Below are positions 7,689-16,706 of a DNA stretch of 40,220 nt, one piece after another. Below the pieces are notes generated by a model that searched no databases, was not told the origin of the DNA, and saw nothing but the letters and a program-made list of their open reading frames with translations. Each line of letters opens with the position of its first letter. The first letter of the stretch is position 1. The DNA is from Pseudomonadota bacterium (GTDB taxonomy: Bacteria; Pseudomonadota; Gammaproteobacteria; Steroidobacterales; Steroidobacteraceae). The stretch covers positions 1-40,220 of the forward strand of contig JANXQL010000047.1 in NCBI GenBank assembly GCA_025356815.1, read 5' to 3'. Made by a program: the position numbers and the translations under genes.

Positions 7689-10600
7689 ATGAAGAACAGA
7701 CTGCATCGCACCAACAAGATCCTGGCGACCGCCATCGCGACCATGCTCGCGGTGGGCGCCGCGCCCTCTGCCTGGGCCCAGTCGGCCGAAGCGACGCTGC
7801 GGGGTCACGCGACCGCCGGCACCGAGGTGACCGCGAGGAACGTCGCGACCGGCGCGGTCCGTCACACGACGACCTCTGCCGACGGCAACTACGTGCTGGT
7901 CGGCCTGCCGGCGGGCGTCTACAGGGTCGATGCCGGGGCGGGGACGGAGCGCGTCGTGACGGTGAATGTCGCGACCACCTCGGTGCTCGACTTCGCCGGC
8001 AACGCCGCCGCGCTCGCGCCGGAGACGACGCTGGCCGACATCACCGTGAAGTCCTCCAGGCTCGTCGAGGTGCGCACCTCCGAAGTGGGCACGATCGTCT
8101 CGCTCGACCAGATCCAGACGGTGCCGCAGCTGACGCGCAACTTCCTTGAGTTCGCGGACGTCGTGCCAGGCATCGTGTTCAACGTGAATGAGAAGGGCAA
8201 GACCTCGATCCGCGGCGGTGCGCAGAACGAAAACTCGGTCAACGTCTACATCGACGGCGTCGGCCAGAAGGGCTACGTGCGTTCCGGCGTGTCGGGCCAG
8301 ACCGACAGCACCCAGGGCAACCCGTTCCCGCAGCTGGCGATCGGCGAGTACAAGGTCATCACCTCCAACTACAAGGCGGAGTACGACCAGATCTCTTCCG
8401 CCGCGGTGACGGCCGAGACGAAGTCGGGGACCAACGAATTCCACGGCGAGGCATTCGCGACCTATACCAACCAGAGCATGCGCGCCGAGACGCCGGGCGA
8501 GCTCGCGGCCGGCCAGAAGACCGACTCGAAGACCAAGGAGTTCGGTGCCTCGGTCGGTGGTCCGATCATGCAGGACACGATGCACTTCTTCCTGGCCTAC
8601 GAGGGCAAGCGCTACAACACGCCGACGACCGTCACGGCCAATGGCGGCGTGCCGGCCGACGTGGTCGCGGCGCTGCCGGCGGCGGCGCTCGCGCAGCTGG
8701 GGCCCCTGTCGATCCCGTTCCAGGAAAACCTGTACTTCGGCAAGCTCGACTGGGAGCCGACCGCTGACGACCGGATCGTCTTCGACATGAAGATCCGCAA
8801 GGAAACGAGCCTCGGTGACGGCGTCGGTTCGGGCAAGACCGCCTCCGCGGCGCTGCAGACCTCCAACAACGACGACCGCTATGCGCTGCGCTGGGAGCAC
8901 GCGAGCCAGAACTACTTCAACGAGCTGCTGTTCACGTTCGAGGATGCGTTCTTCCAGCCGCAGGGCGCGAACGGTGGCGTGAACGGCGCCGTCTATACCT
9001 ACAAGAACTCTAACAACGACAGCACGATCCTCGAGACCGATGGCGTGGATCCGCGTTCGACGCAGAACAAGGGCCAGAAGGGCTGGGCGATCGCCGACAA
9101 CATCACCTGGAGCCACCTGAACTGGATCACCGGCGACCACACGGTCAAGGCCGGCGTCAAGTTCAAGTCGGTCAAGCTCACCGCCAAGGATGCGGAATCC
9201 GGCTACAACCCGATCTTCTTCTACGATGTGACGCCGGCAGGAACTGCGGCGATCCCTTACAAGGCGGTCTTCGCCGCGGTCGTGTCCGGCCTGCCGCCGG
9301 TCGCGGAGACCAAGGACCGGCAGTTCGGCATCTATCTGCAGGACGACTGGGCGGTCGACAACAAGCTGACCCTGAACCTCGGCGTGCGCTACGACATCGA
9401 GATGAACCCGTCGTACCTCGACTTCGTGACGCCGCAAGTCGTGCGTGATTCGATGGACACGATCATCAATACCGACACGGGCCTCACCTATGGGCAGAGC
9501 CTCGGCCTGAGCTCGGACCCGAACACGAAGATCAACATCAACGACTATCTCTCCAACGGCCACAACCGCAAGGCCTTCAAGGGCGAGTTCCAGCCGCGCA
9601 TCGGCTTCTCGTACGACCTGTTCGAGGACCAGAGGCACGTGGTGTTCGGCGGCATCGGCCGTGCGTACGACCGTGATCTGTATGACTACCTGCAGCTCGA
9701 GATCACCAAGATCGCGATCTCGGAGCCCTCGGTGCTGTTCGAGACGGCCGACCACTCGTGCGCCGGGCAGGGCAATTGCTTCGCCTGGAACCCGAACTAC
9801 CTGAACGGGCCGGCGGGCGTGCAGGCGCTGGTGGCGGGCCAGCCGGGCGAGATCAACCTGATGAACAACAAGCTCAAGACGCCGTACTCGGACCAGTTCA
9901 GCCTCGGCATCCGCAACAAGGTCGGTGACTGGAACACGAGCGCTGCGATCTCGCGGATCCTCAGCAAGGACGGCCTGCAGTTCATCCTCGGCAACCGTCG
10001 CCCGAACGGTGATTTCTTCGGGCCGGAGCCGTGGGGTGGCATCGGCCAGCCGTGGACCTTCGGCCCGCCGGGCATCGCCGGCAACCTGATCCTCGCCAAC
10101 AACGCGATCGAGACCCGCAGCACCTCGTTCCTGCTGTCGGCCGACAAGCCGTACAGCGAGGAGTCGGGCTGGGGCGCGACGTTGGCGTACACGTTCACCG
10201 ACGCGACCCAGAACCGCGACATCAACGAGCACTACGTGTTCGACGGCGTCAGTGCGAAGGCCTATCCGTTCATCCGCTCGAACGCCGCGGCCAAGCACCG
10301 CTTCGTCGGCACGGCGACCGTGAAGGGCCCGTGGGACACGGTCATCGGCGCGAAGCTGACGATCGCGACCCCGATCCCGAAGAACGACATTCAGTGCTAC
10401 TGGACGGCCGACCTGTTCCCTTCGGGTGGGCCCTGCCTGCCGGCGGCGGTAGTCGCGCACGGGCTCGGCATCCGCACGCTCGACATGCAGCTGACCAAGA
10501 ACTTCAGGGTCTACCAGAACGTGAAGGCGTACCTGCGGGTCGACGCGTTGAACGTGTTCAACGCCAAGAACCTCGTCGACTACGACATCCAGCACGCCTC

Positions 10601-10694
10601 GAACGGGCTGTTCTCTGGCGGTTCCTACAGTCCCAATGGCAACATCAACGGCACGACCCGGCAGTTCCGGCTGACCTTTGGCGCGAAGTTCTGA
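7689..10694 (+). CDS. TonB-dependent outer-membrane receptor with carboxypeptidase-regulatory domain
   Basis: A 1001-residue outer-membrane transporter. A signal peptide ends near AWAQ-SAEA. Residues about 31-100 form a carboxypeptidase-regulatory-like beta domain (ATAGTEVTARNVATGAVRHTTTSADGNYVLVGLPAGVYRV). The plug follows from about residue 110 (LADITVKSSRLVEV, VPQLTRNFLEFADVVPGI, SIRGGAQNENSVNVYIDGV). A long barrel ends in FRLTFGAKF with the terminal Phe needed by the BAM machinery. This Oar-like architecture is common in Xanthomonadales and Caulobacterales glycan loci. The start ATG 7689 has a G-rich ribosome site. The neighbouring enzymes suggest it imports a beta-1,2-glucan or its oligomers; nothing in the receptor itself fixes the ligand. 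Confidence 0.93.
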   Translation: MKNRLHRTNKILATAIATMLAVGAAPSAWAQSAEATLRGHATAGTEVTARNVATGAVRHTTTSADGNYVLVGLPAGVYRVDAGAGTERVVTVNVATTSVLDFAGNAAALAPETTLADITVKSSRLVEVRTSEVGTIVSLDQIQTVPQLTRNFLEFADVVPGIVFNVNEKGKTSIRGGAQNENSVNVYIDGVGQKGYVRSGVSGQTDSTQGNPFPQLAIGEYKVITSNYKAEYDQISSAAVTAETKSGTNEFHGEAFATYTNQSMRAETPGELAAGQKTDSKTKEFGASVGGPIMQDTMHFFLAYEGKRYNTPTTVTANGGVPADVVAALPAAALAQLGPLSIPFQENLYFGKLDWEPTADDRIVFDMKIRKETSLGDGVGSGKTASAALQTSNNDDRYALRWEHASQNYFNELLFTFEDAFFQPQGANGGVNGAVYTYKNSNNDSTILETDGVDPRSTQNKGQKGWAIADNITWSHLNWITGDHTVKAGVKFKSVKLTAKDAESGYNPIFFYDVTPAGTAAIPYKAVFAAVVSGLPPVAETKDRQFGIYLQDDWAVDNKLTLNLGVRYDIEMNPSYLDFVTPQVVRDSMDTIINTDTGLTYGQSLGLSSDPNTKININDYLSNGHNRKAFKGEFQPRIGFSYDLFEDQRHVVFGGIGRAYDRDLYDYLQLEITKIAISEPSVLFETADHSCAGQGNCFAWNPNYLNGPAGVQALVAGQPGEINLMNNKLKTPYSDQFSLGIRNKVGDWNTSAAISRILSKDGLQFILGNRRPNGDFFGPEPWGGIGQPWTFGPPGIAGNLILANNAIETRSTSFLLSADKPYSEESGWGATLAYTFTDATQNRDINEHYVFDGVSAKAYPFIRSNAAAKHRFVGTATVKGPWDTVIGAKLTIATPIPKNDIQCYWTADLFPSGGPCLPAAVVAHGLGIRTLDMQLTKNFRVYQNVKAYLRVDALNVFNAKNLVDYDIQHASNGLFSGGSYSPNGNINGTTRQFRLTFGAKF

Positions 10695-10706
10695 CGACGC
10701 GATCGG

Positions 10707-10735
10707 CCCGGGTGGGGATTCCCCGCCCGGGTTTT
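10707..10735 (+). terminator. Intrinsic terminator after the TonB receptor gene
   Basis: CCCGGGTGGGGA (10707-10718) pairs with TCCCCGCCCGGG (10720-10731), with one T-G wobble, and is followed by TTTT (10732-10735). It would lower expression of the downstream enzymes relative to the receptor, as often seen when an abundant receptor heads an operon. Confidence 0.85.
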
Positions 10736-10746
10736 CGGCATGACCG

Positions 10747-10771
10747 CCCGGCGGCAGCAGTTGCCGCCGGG
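10747..10771 (+). other. Perfect 10-bp hairpin before the halogenase-like gene
   Basis: CCCGGCGGCA (10747-10756) pairs without mismatch with TGCCGCCGGG (10762-10771) around GCAGT. There is no T-tract, and the start codon at 10792 follows closely. Together with the terminator just upstream this makes a double structure. It may protect the 5' end of the processed enzyme mRNA or tune its translation. Confidence 0.5.
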
Positions 10772-10791
10772 CCGCTACCGGTGATACCTCC

Positions 10792-12303
10792 ATGAACGAC
10801 ACCTCACTGCGGTCGATCGTCGTCGTTGGTGGCGGCACGGCCGGATGGATGAGCGCGGCTGCGCTGTGCAAGGCCTACGGCGAGAAGATCAGGATCCGGG
10901 TCGTCGAATCCGACGACATCGGCATCATCGGCGTCGGTGAGGCCACCGTCCCGCACCTGAAGACCTTCAACGAGGCCCTCGGCATCAACGAAGTCGACTT
11001 CGTCAAGGCCGTGCAGGGCACGTTCAAGCTCGGCATCCAGTTCTGTGACTGGGGCCGGATCGGCGACAAGTACATCCACGGCTTCGGCGTCATCGGCCAC
11101 GACTACGGCATGCTGCCGTTCCACCAGTACTGGTTGAAGCTGCACCAGGCCGGCGAGGGGGGCGATCTGGGCGACTATTCGCTGCACACGCTGGCCGCGC
11201 CGCGCGGCAAGTTCATGACTTCGGCGAGCGACGTGCCGCCGACCTCGCCGCTGGCGCACATTGCCCACGCCTACCACTTCGACGCCGGCCGCTACGCCCG
11301 CTTCCTGCGCACCTACGCCGAGGCCCGCGGCGTGGTGCGCACCGAGGGCGAGATCGTCGGCGTCAATCTCAGGCCGGACGACGGCTTCGTCGACTCGATC
11401 GTGATGAAGAACGGCGAGCGCATCGAGGCCGACCTGTGGATCGACTGCTCGGGCTTTCGCGGGCTGCTGATCGAGGGCGCCCTGAAGACCGGTTACGAGG
11501 ATTGGAGCCACTGGCTACCGTGCGACCGCGCGATGGCCGTGCCCTGCGCCAAGGTGGGCCCGCCGACGCCCTACACGCGCTCCACCGCGCGCGACGCCGG
11601 CTGGCAGTGGCGGATCCCGCTGCAGCACCGTACCGGCAACGGCCTGGTGTATTCCAGCGCGTTCATGAGCGACGAGGAGGCGGCGCGCGTCCTGCTTTCG
11701 AACCTCGATGGCGCGCCGCTCGCCGAGCCGCGGCCACTGAAATTCACGACCGGCAAGCGCCGCAAGGTCTGGAACAGGAACGTGGTCGCGATCGGTCTTG
11801 CCAGCGGCTTCATGGAACCGCTGGAGTCGACCAGCATCTTCCTGATCCAGACCGGCATCGGCAGGCTCGTGAGCCTGCTGCCCGACCGGCGCATGAATCC
11901 CGTCGTCGTCGAGCGCTACAACGCGCAGGTCGCGTTCGAGTACGAACGCATCCGTGACTTCCTGATCCTGCACTACAAGGCGAACCAGCGGCAGGAGCCG
12001 TTCTGGCGGCAGTGCGCGGCGATGTCGATCCCGGACCACCTGCAGCAGACCCTCGAGCTGTTCATGGACTCCGGCCGCTTCTTCCGCGACGGCGACGAGA
12101 TGTTCGCGATCGTCAGCTGGGTGCAGGTGATGATCGGCCAGAATCTTGTTCCCACCGCTTACCACCCGGCCGTCGACATGGTGCCGGAGGCCGAAATCCG
12201 CGAGTTCGCCGCCAGCGCCCGCGGCGTGATCAGGAACTGCGTCGAGGCGATGCCGACCCACGAGCAGTTCATCGCCCGTCACTTCTCGGCACCGGCGCCA
12301 TGA
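10792..12303 (+). CDS. Tryptophan-halogenase-like flavoprotein
   Basis: A 503-residue member of the flavin-dependent halogenase family, which uses FADH2, oxygen and halide to make a hypohalous intermediate. Seen: the FAD-binding VVVGGGTAGWMSA at the N-terminus, VGEATVPHLKTF, Lys79 in GTFKLGIQF (the catalytic lysine position of PrnA), W271-Q-W273-R-I-P (the WxWxIP motif) and Glu345 in EPLESTSI. All hallmark residues are present, so the protein should be active. No signal peptide is seen. Genes of this kind recur next to TonB receptors in glycan loci of Xanthomonadales and Caulobacterales without a known role. Its stop overlaps the start of the GH144 gene, tying it to sugar use rather than to a secondary-metabolite cluster. 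The substrate is unknown. Confidence 0.88.
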   Translation: MNDTSLRSIVVVGGGTAGWMSAAALCKAYGEKIRIRVVESDDIGIIGVGEATVPHLKTFNEALGINEVDFVKAVQGTFKLGIQFCDWGRIGDKYIHGFGVIGHDYGMLPFHQYWLKLHQAGEGGDLGDYSLHTLAAPRGKFMTSASDVPPTSPLAHIAHAYHFDAGRYARFLRTYAEARGVVRTEGEIVGVNLRPDDGFVDSIVMKNGERIEADLWIDCSGFRGLLIEGALKTGYEDWSHWLPCDRAMAVPCAKVGPPTPYTRSTARDAGWQWRIPLQHRTGNGLVYSSAFMSDEEAARVLLSNLDGAPLAEPRPLKFTTGKRRKVWNRNVVAIGLASGFMEPLESTSIFLIQTGIGRLVSLLPDRRMNPVVVERYNAQVAFEYERIRDFLILHYKANQRQEPFWRQCAAMSIPDHLQQTLELFMDSGRFFRDGDEMFAIVSWVQVMIGQNLVPTAYHPAVDMVPEAEIREFAASARGVIRNCVEAMPTHEQFIARHFSAPAP

Positions 12304-13748
12304 TGAAGAGGCTATGGCGCCGCACCGCGGCGCTCGCACTCGCGGCGGTCCTGTTCGGGCTCGGCGCTGCGGCCTGCGCCGGCGGCTCCGGCGCAGTGCC
12401 CGCCGTGGTGCCTGCGGCGCCGGATACGAGCGCGGTGCTCGACGAGCTCGAGCACCGCTCGTTCCAGTGGTTCTGGGTCTACGCCAACCCCGTCAACGGA
12501 CTGGTACCGGACCGCGCCCCGAGCCGCTCGAACTCCTCGATCGCCGCGGTCGGCTTCGCACTGACCGCCTACCCGGTTGGCGTCGAGCGCGGCTGGATCA
12601 CGCGAGCGCAGGCGCTGGCGCGGACCCGCACGACGCTGCGCTTCTTCCACGACGCGCCGCAGGGACCGGAGGCGACCGGCATGAGCGGTTACCACGGTTT
12701 CTACTACCACTTCCTCGACATGGTGAACGGACAGCGTGTCGACAACACCGAGCTGTCGACGATCGATACGGCGCTGCTGATGGCGGGCGTGCTGACCGCG
12801 GCGAGCTACTTCGACCGCAGCGATCCGCTGGAAGCGGAGGTGCGCGCGCTCGCGGACGATTTGTACACGCGCGTCGACTGGGCATGGGCGGCAGATGCGA
12901 ACGGCCTGGTCGCGATGGGGTGGAAGCCCGACACCGGCCTGTATCCGGCGGGCTGGCGCGGATACAACGAGGCCATGATCCTGGTCGTGCTAGGACTCGG
13001 CTCGCCCACCCATCCGCTGCCGGACGGTGCGTGGGCGGCGTGGGCGGCGAGCTACGAGCTCAGCTGGAAGAGCGAGTACGGCCAGACCCACTTGTCGTTC
13101 CCGCCGCTGTTCGGCCACCAGTACTCGCACGTCTGGGTCGACTTCCGCGGCATCCAGGACCCGTACATGAAGTCCAAGGGCAGCGACTACTTCCAGAACA
13201 GCCGCGCGGCGACCTACGCGCAGCAGGCCTACGCGATCGCCGACCCGCTCGGTTGGAAGGACTATGGGGCGACGCTGTTCGGCATCACCGCCTGCGATGG
13301 CCCGGGTCCCCTGAGCGCGACCTACGAGGGCCAGAGTCGCAGCTGGTTAGGCTACGCGGGGCGTGGCATGGGCGGGGCCCGGACGTACGATGACGGCACG
13401 CTCGCGCCCACCGGCGTGGTCGCGTCGATTGCGTTCGCCCCCGAGATCGTCGTGCCTGCGATCCTGCAGATGCAGCGTCGCTACGGCGCGAATCTGTACT
13501 CGACCTACGGCTTCGTGGATGCATTCAACCCGAGTTTTCCGGGATCATCGCCGCCGCAGGGCCGCGTGGTGGCGGGGCTGGGCTGGTTCGATACGGACTA
13601 CCTCGGCATCGACCAGGGGCCGATCGTCGCGATGCTGGAGAACTACCGCAGCGACCTGCTCTGGCGGCTGCTGCGCGGCAGTGCTCCGATCCGCGCGGGC
13701 CTGACGCGGGCCGGCTTCACCGGCGGCTGGTTGGCGGCAACGCCCTGA
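12300..13748 (+). CDS. GH144-type endo-beta-1,2-glucanase lipoprotein (glucoamylase-like domain)
   Basis: A 482-residue exported protein whose signal ends in GAAAC, a likely lipobox. The mature part matches the PF10091 'glycoamylase-like' (alpha/alpha)6 family, the domain of GH144 endo-beta-1,2-glucanases. Marks include RSFQWFW, NGLVPDRAPS, SGYHGFYYHFLDM, NTELSTIDTALLMAG, GHQYSHVWVDFRGIQD, SWLGYAGRGMGGARTYDDGTLAPTG, and GLGWFDTDYLGIDQGPIVAMLENYRS. GH144 enzymes cut linear beta-1,2-glucan to short sophoro-oligosaccharides. The start ATG 12300 overlaps the halogenase stop (ATGATGA) and the stop overlaps the binding-protein start. The adjacent GH94 and ABC genes strengthen the beta-1,2-glucan assignment. 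Other families carrying this domain exist, so the exact bond specificity is inferred. Confidence 0.82.
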   Translation: MMKRLWRRTAALALAAVLFGLGAAACAGGSGAVPAVVPAAPDTSAVLDELEHRSFQWFWVYANPVNGLVPDRAPSRSNSSIAAVGFALTAYPVGVERGWITRAQALARTRTTLRFFHDAPQGPEATGMSGYHGFYYHFLDMVNGQRVDNTELSTIDTALLMAGVLTAASYFDRSDPLEAEVRALADDLYTRVDWAWAADANGLVAMGWKPDTGLYPAGWRGYNEAMILVVLGLGSPTHPLPDGAWAAWAASYELSWKSEYGQTHLSFPPLFGHQYSHVWVDFRGIQDPYMKSKGSDYFQNSRAATYAQQAYAIADPLGWKDYGATLFGITACDGPGPLSATYEGQSRSWLGYAGRGMGGARTYDDGTLAPTGVVASIAFAPEIVVPAILQMQRRYGANLYSTYGFVDAFNPSFPGSSPPQGRVVAGLGWFDTDYLGIDQGPIVAMLENYRSDLLWRLLRGSAPIRAGLTRAGFTGGWLAATP

Positions 13749-15016
13749 TGGGGCAGCTCCTGCGCCTGGGGCTCGTGCTGCTGCTCGCCGTGCTCGGCGG
13801 CTGCGGCCGGGACAGCGGGCGCAGCGAGCTGCGCTTCTGGGCGATGGGGCGCGAGAGCGAGGTGCTGGCCGAACTCATCCCCGAGTTCGAGCGCCTGCAC
13901 CCCGGGGTGGTGGTGAAGATCGAGCAGCTGCCGTGGACCGCGGCGCACGAGAAGCTGCTGACCGCGGTGGCAGGCGACTCCACGCCGGACCTGTGCCAGC
14001 TCGGCAACACCTGGATTCCGGAGCTGGCGGCGCTGAAGGCGCTCGCGCCGCTGGACGCGCGCATCGCAGCCTCGGCGGTCGTGCGGCCGGACGACTACTT
14101 TCCCGGCATCTGGGCCACCAACGTCATCGGCGGCGCGACCTATGGCATCCCGTGGTACGTCGACACGCGCCTGTTGTTCTATCGCAAGGACCTGCTCGCC
14201 CAGGCGGGCTTCGCGTCCGTGCCCGGTACCTGGGCCGGCTGGGAGCGCGCGCTCGCGGCGATCACGGCGCGCGGCGCGGGCCGGCGCTTCGGCGTGCTGC
14301 TGCCGCTGAACGAATACGAGCCGCTGCTGGCGTTCGCGCTGCAGCAGCGGACCGGCCTGCTCAAGGACGATCTCACTCGCGGCAACTTCGACAGCCCCGA
14401 GTTTGAGCGCACGCTCGGCTTCTACGCCGGGATGTTCGCGCACGGCTACGCGCCGCCGGTGACGAATTCGCAGATCGCCAACGTCTGGACCGAGTTCGGG
14501 CGCGGCTACTTCGCCTTCTACATCAGCGGCCCGTGGAACATCGGTGAATTCCGCCGCCGCCTGCCGCCGGCGCTCGCAGGCCAATGGGAGACCGCGCCGC
14601 TGCCGGGCCCCGACGGCCCCGGCGCCTCCATCGCCGGCGGCGCGAGCCTGGCGGTGTTCCGCCGCTCCCGCCACGCGGCGCTCGCCTGGCAGCTGGTCGA
14701 GTACCTGTCGCGACCGGAGGTGCAGGTGCGCTTCCACGCGCTGACCGGCGACCTGCCGGGCCGGCGAGCGGCCTGGGCGGCTGCAGGGATCGCAGGCGAC
14801 TCGCACACGGCGGCGTTCCGCGACCAGCTCGAGCGCGTCCGGCCGACGCCGCCGGTGCCGGAGTGGGAGCAGATCGTCACCGAGATGCGCATCCTTGCCG
14901 AGCACGTCGTGCGCGGCGAGATGAGCGTCCACGACGGCGCGCTGGAGCTGAACCGCCGCGCCGACCGGATGCTTGCCAAGCGCCGCTCGCTGGTGGCCGA
15001 AGGCGTGCGGCTGTGA
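13748..15016 (+). CDS. Sugar ABC transporter substrate-binding lipoprotein
   Basis: A 422-residue family 1 extracellular solute-binding protein (MalE/UgpB type). The lipobox LGGC puts the lipid on Cys19. Typical features: LRFWAMGRESEVLAELIPEFERLHPGVVVKIEQLPW, the hinge GIPWYVDTRLLFYRKDLLAQAG, a later YFAFYISGPWNIGEF, and the C-terminal QLVEYLSRPEVQVRF. Its ATG shares one base with the stop of the GH144 gene. In this setting it probably captures sophoro-oligosaccharides in the periplasm. The binding specificity cannot be read directly. Confidence 0.93.
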   Translation: MGQLLRLGLVLLLAVLGGCGRDSGRSELRFWAMGRESEVLAELIPEFERLHPGVVVKIEQLPWTAAHEKLLTAVAGDSTPDLCQLGNTWIPELAALKALAPLDARIAASAVVRPDDYFPGIWATNVIGGATYGIPWYVDTRLLFYRKDLLAQAGFASVPGTWAGWERALAAITARGAGRRFGVLLPLNEYEPLLAFALQQRTGLLKDDLTRGNFDSPEFERTLGFYAGMFAHGYAPPVTNSQIANVWTEFGRGYFAFYISGPWNIGEFRRRLPPALAGQWETAPLPGPDGPGASIAGGASLAVFRRSRHAALAWQLVEYLSRPEVQVRFHALTGDLPGRRAAWAAAGIAGDSHTAAFRDQLERVRPTPPVPEWEQIVTEMRILAEHVVRGEMSVHDGALELNRRADRMLAKRRSLVAEGVRL

Positions 15017-15888
15017 AGCGCAGCACGGTCGGCCTGCTGTTCGCGCTGCCGGCGCTGCTCGTGATCGGCGTGTTCTTCTTCGTGCCGGTGCTGATCGCGC
15101 TGTGCCTGTCGGTCACCGACTTCGACATCTATGCGCTCGCCGACCTGTCGAACCTGCGCTGGGTGGGGCTGCGCAACTACACCGAGCTGTTGTCGACGCC
15201 GCTGTTCTGGCGAGCGCTGGGCAACACGCTGTACTTCACGCTGCTGGGCGTGCCGCTGTCGATCGCGACCTCGGTCGGCGCGGCGCTGCTGGTCAACGCC
15301 AGGGCCGCGCGCTTCAAGGGCGTCTTTCGCACCGCGCTGTTCGCCCCGGTGGTGACCACCGTGGTCGCGGTCGCGATCATCTGGCGCTACCTGCTGCACA
15401 CGCGCTATGGCCTGGTGAACTACGGGCTCGGCCGGCTCGGCATCTCGCCGATCGACTGGCTGGGCGATCCGCACTGGGCGATGCCGGCGATCGTCCTGTT
15501 CTCGGTCTGGAAGAACTTCGGCTACAACATGGTGATCGTGCTGGCGGCGCTGCAGCAGGTTCCCGAGGACCTCTACGAGGCGGCCAGCCTCGATGGCGCG
15601 AGCGCCGTGCAGCAGTTCCGCCACGTGACCCTGCCGGCGCTCGCGCCGACGCTGCTGTTCGTCAGCATCCTGACGATGGCCGGCTACTTCCAGCTGTTCG
15701 CGGAGCCTTATGTGATGACGCAGGGCGGGCCCGCGCAGAGCACGCTGTCGGTGCTGTACCTGCTGTACGAGGAGGGCTTCAAGTGGTGGAACCTCGGGCG
15801 CGCCTCGGCGGTCGCGTTCGTGCTGTTTCTGATGATGTTCGCCGTCACGCTCGTGCAGCTGCGGCTCGGCCGCGAGGCCGTCTCGTGA
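15013..15888 (+). CDS. Sugar ABC transporter permease (MalF/UgpA type)
   Basis: A 291-residue inner-membrane permease with six hydrophobic segments, starting LLFALPALLVIGVFFFVPVL. The ATPase-docking EAA loop is present as YEAASLDGASAVQQFRHVTLP. The start is GTG 15013, overlapping the binding-protein stop by 4 bases (GTGA); frames reaching further upstream read through the binding-protein gene out of phase. It forms the channel with the next gene product and needs the ATPase encoded at 5193-6302. Confidence 0.94.
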   Translation: MKRSTVGLLFALPALLVIGVFFFVPVLIALCLSVTDFDIYALADLSNLRWVGLRNYTELLSTPLFWRALGNTLYFTLLGVPLSIATSVGAALLVNARAARFKGVFRTALFAPVVTTVVAVAIIWRYLLHTRYGLVNYGLGRLGISPIDWLGDPHWAMPAIVLFSVWKNFGYNMVIVLAALQQVPEDLYEAASLDGASAVQQFRHVTLPALAPTLLFVSILTMAGYFQLFAEPYVMTQGGPAQSTLSVLYLLYEEGFKWWNLGRASAVAFVLFLMMFAVTLVQLRLGREAVS

Positions 15889-16706
15889 GCGGTCGCGGCC
15901 ACGCCTGGCTCGTCAACGGCACGCTCGTGCTGCTTGCGCTTGCAACCGTGTTTCCGCTGCTGTGGATGCTGTCGGCGTCGCTGATGGCGCCGGGCGAGTC
16001 GGCCAGCTACCCGCCGCCGCTGGTGCCCGCGCACCCGACCCTGGACAACTTTCGGCTGCTGGTGTCGCGCGCCGGCCTCGGCTGGCACTTCCTCAACAGC
16101 GTGGTCATCTCGGCGTCGGCGACGCTGCTGGCGCTGACGTTCAACGTCAGTGCCGGCTATGCGTTCGCCAAGCTCGAGTTCGCGGGGCGGGCGCGGCTGC
16201 AGCGGCTGCTGGTGTCGGGCCTGGTCATCCCGGCGCAGGTAGCGATGCTGCCGCTGTTTCTGCAGCTGAAGGCGCTCGGGCTCGTCAATACCCTGCCCGG
16301 CGTGCTGGTGCCGTCGCTGGCCGGCATCTTCAGCATCTTCCTGGTCCGGCAGGCGGCACTGGCGATCCCCGACGAGCTGCTGGATGCCGCGCGCATCGAC
16401 GGCGCATCGGAAGTCACGATCTTCCGCCGCATCGTGCTGCCGCTGCTGACCCCGATGCTGGTCACGCTGGCGGTGTTCACGTTCCTCGGGGCCTGGAACG
16501 ACTTCCTCTGGCCGCTGATCGTGCTCAACGACAACGAGCGCTACACGCTGCCCGTCGCGCTCGCGGCGCTCTCGCGCGAGCACGTGCAGGATAGCGAGTT
16601 GATGATGGCCGGGTCGGTCGTGACGGTGATCCCGGTGCTGGCGCTGTTCCTTGCGCTGCAGCGTTACTACCTGCAGGGCCTGATGGCCGGTGCGGTGAAG
16701 GGATGA
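15885..16706 (+). CDS. Sugar ABC transporter permease (MalG/UgpE type)
   Basis: A 273-residue permease with six predicted membrane segments. It carries FPLLWMLSASLM near the start, the EAA loop LDAARIDGASEVTIFRRIVLPLLTP, and the MalG-like ending FLALQRYYLQGLMAGAVKG. The start is GTG 15885, overlapping the previous stop by 4 bases. Its own stop overlaps the next start (ATGA at 16703), so translation is probably coupled along the chain. Confidence 0.94.
   Translation: MSGRGHAWLVNGTLVLLALATVFPLLWMLSASLMAPGESASYPPPLVPAHPTLDNFRLLVSRAGLGWHFLNSVVISASATLLALTFNVSAGYAFAKLEFAGRARLQRLLVSGLVIPAQVAMLPLFLQLKALGLVNTLPGVLVPSLAGIFSIFLVRQAALAIPDELLDAARIDGASEVTIFRRIVLPLLTPMLVTLAVFTFLGAWNDFLWPLIVLNDNERYTLPVALAALSREHVQDSELMMAGSVVTVIPVLALFLALQRYYLQGLMAGAVKG

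Noticed and set aside
7344-10871. Long open frame on the minus strand across the TonB receptor gene (about 1175 codons)
   Set aside because: It is antisense to a clear receptor with signal peptide and terminal Phe; the translation is Arg/Val/Asp/His-rich with no domain. Codon bias in GC-rich DNA opens such mirror frames.
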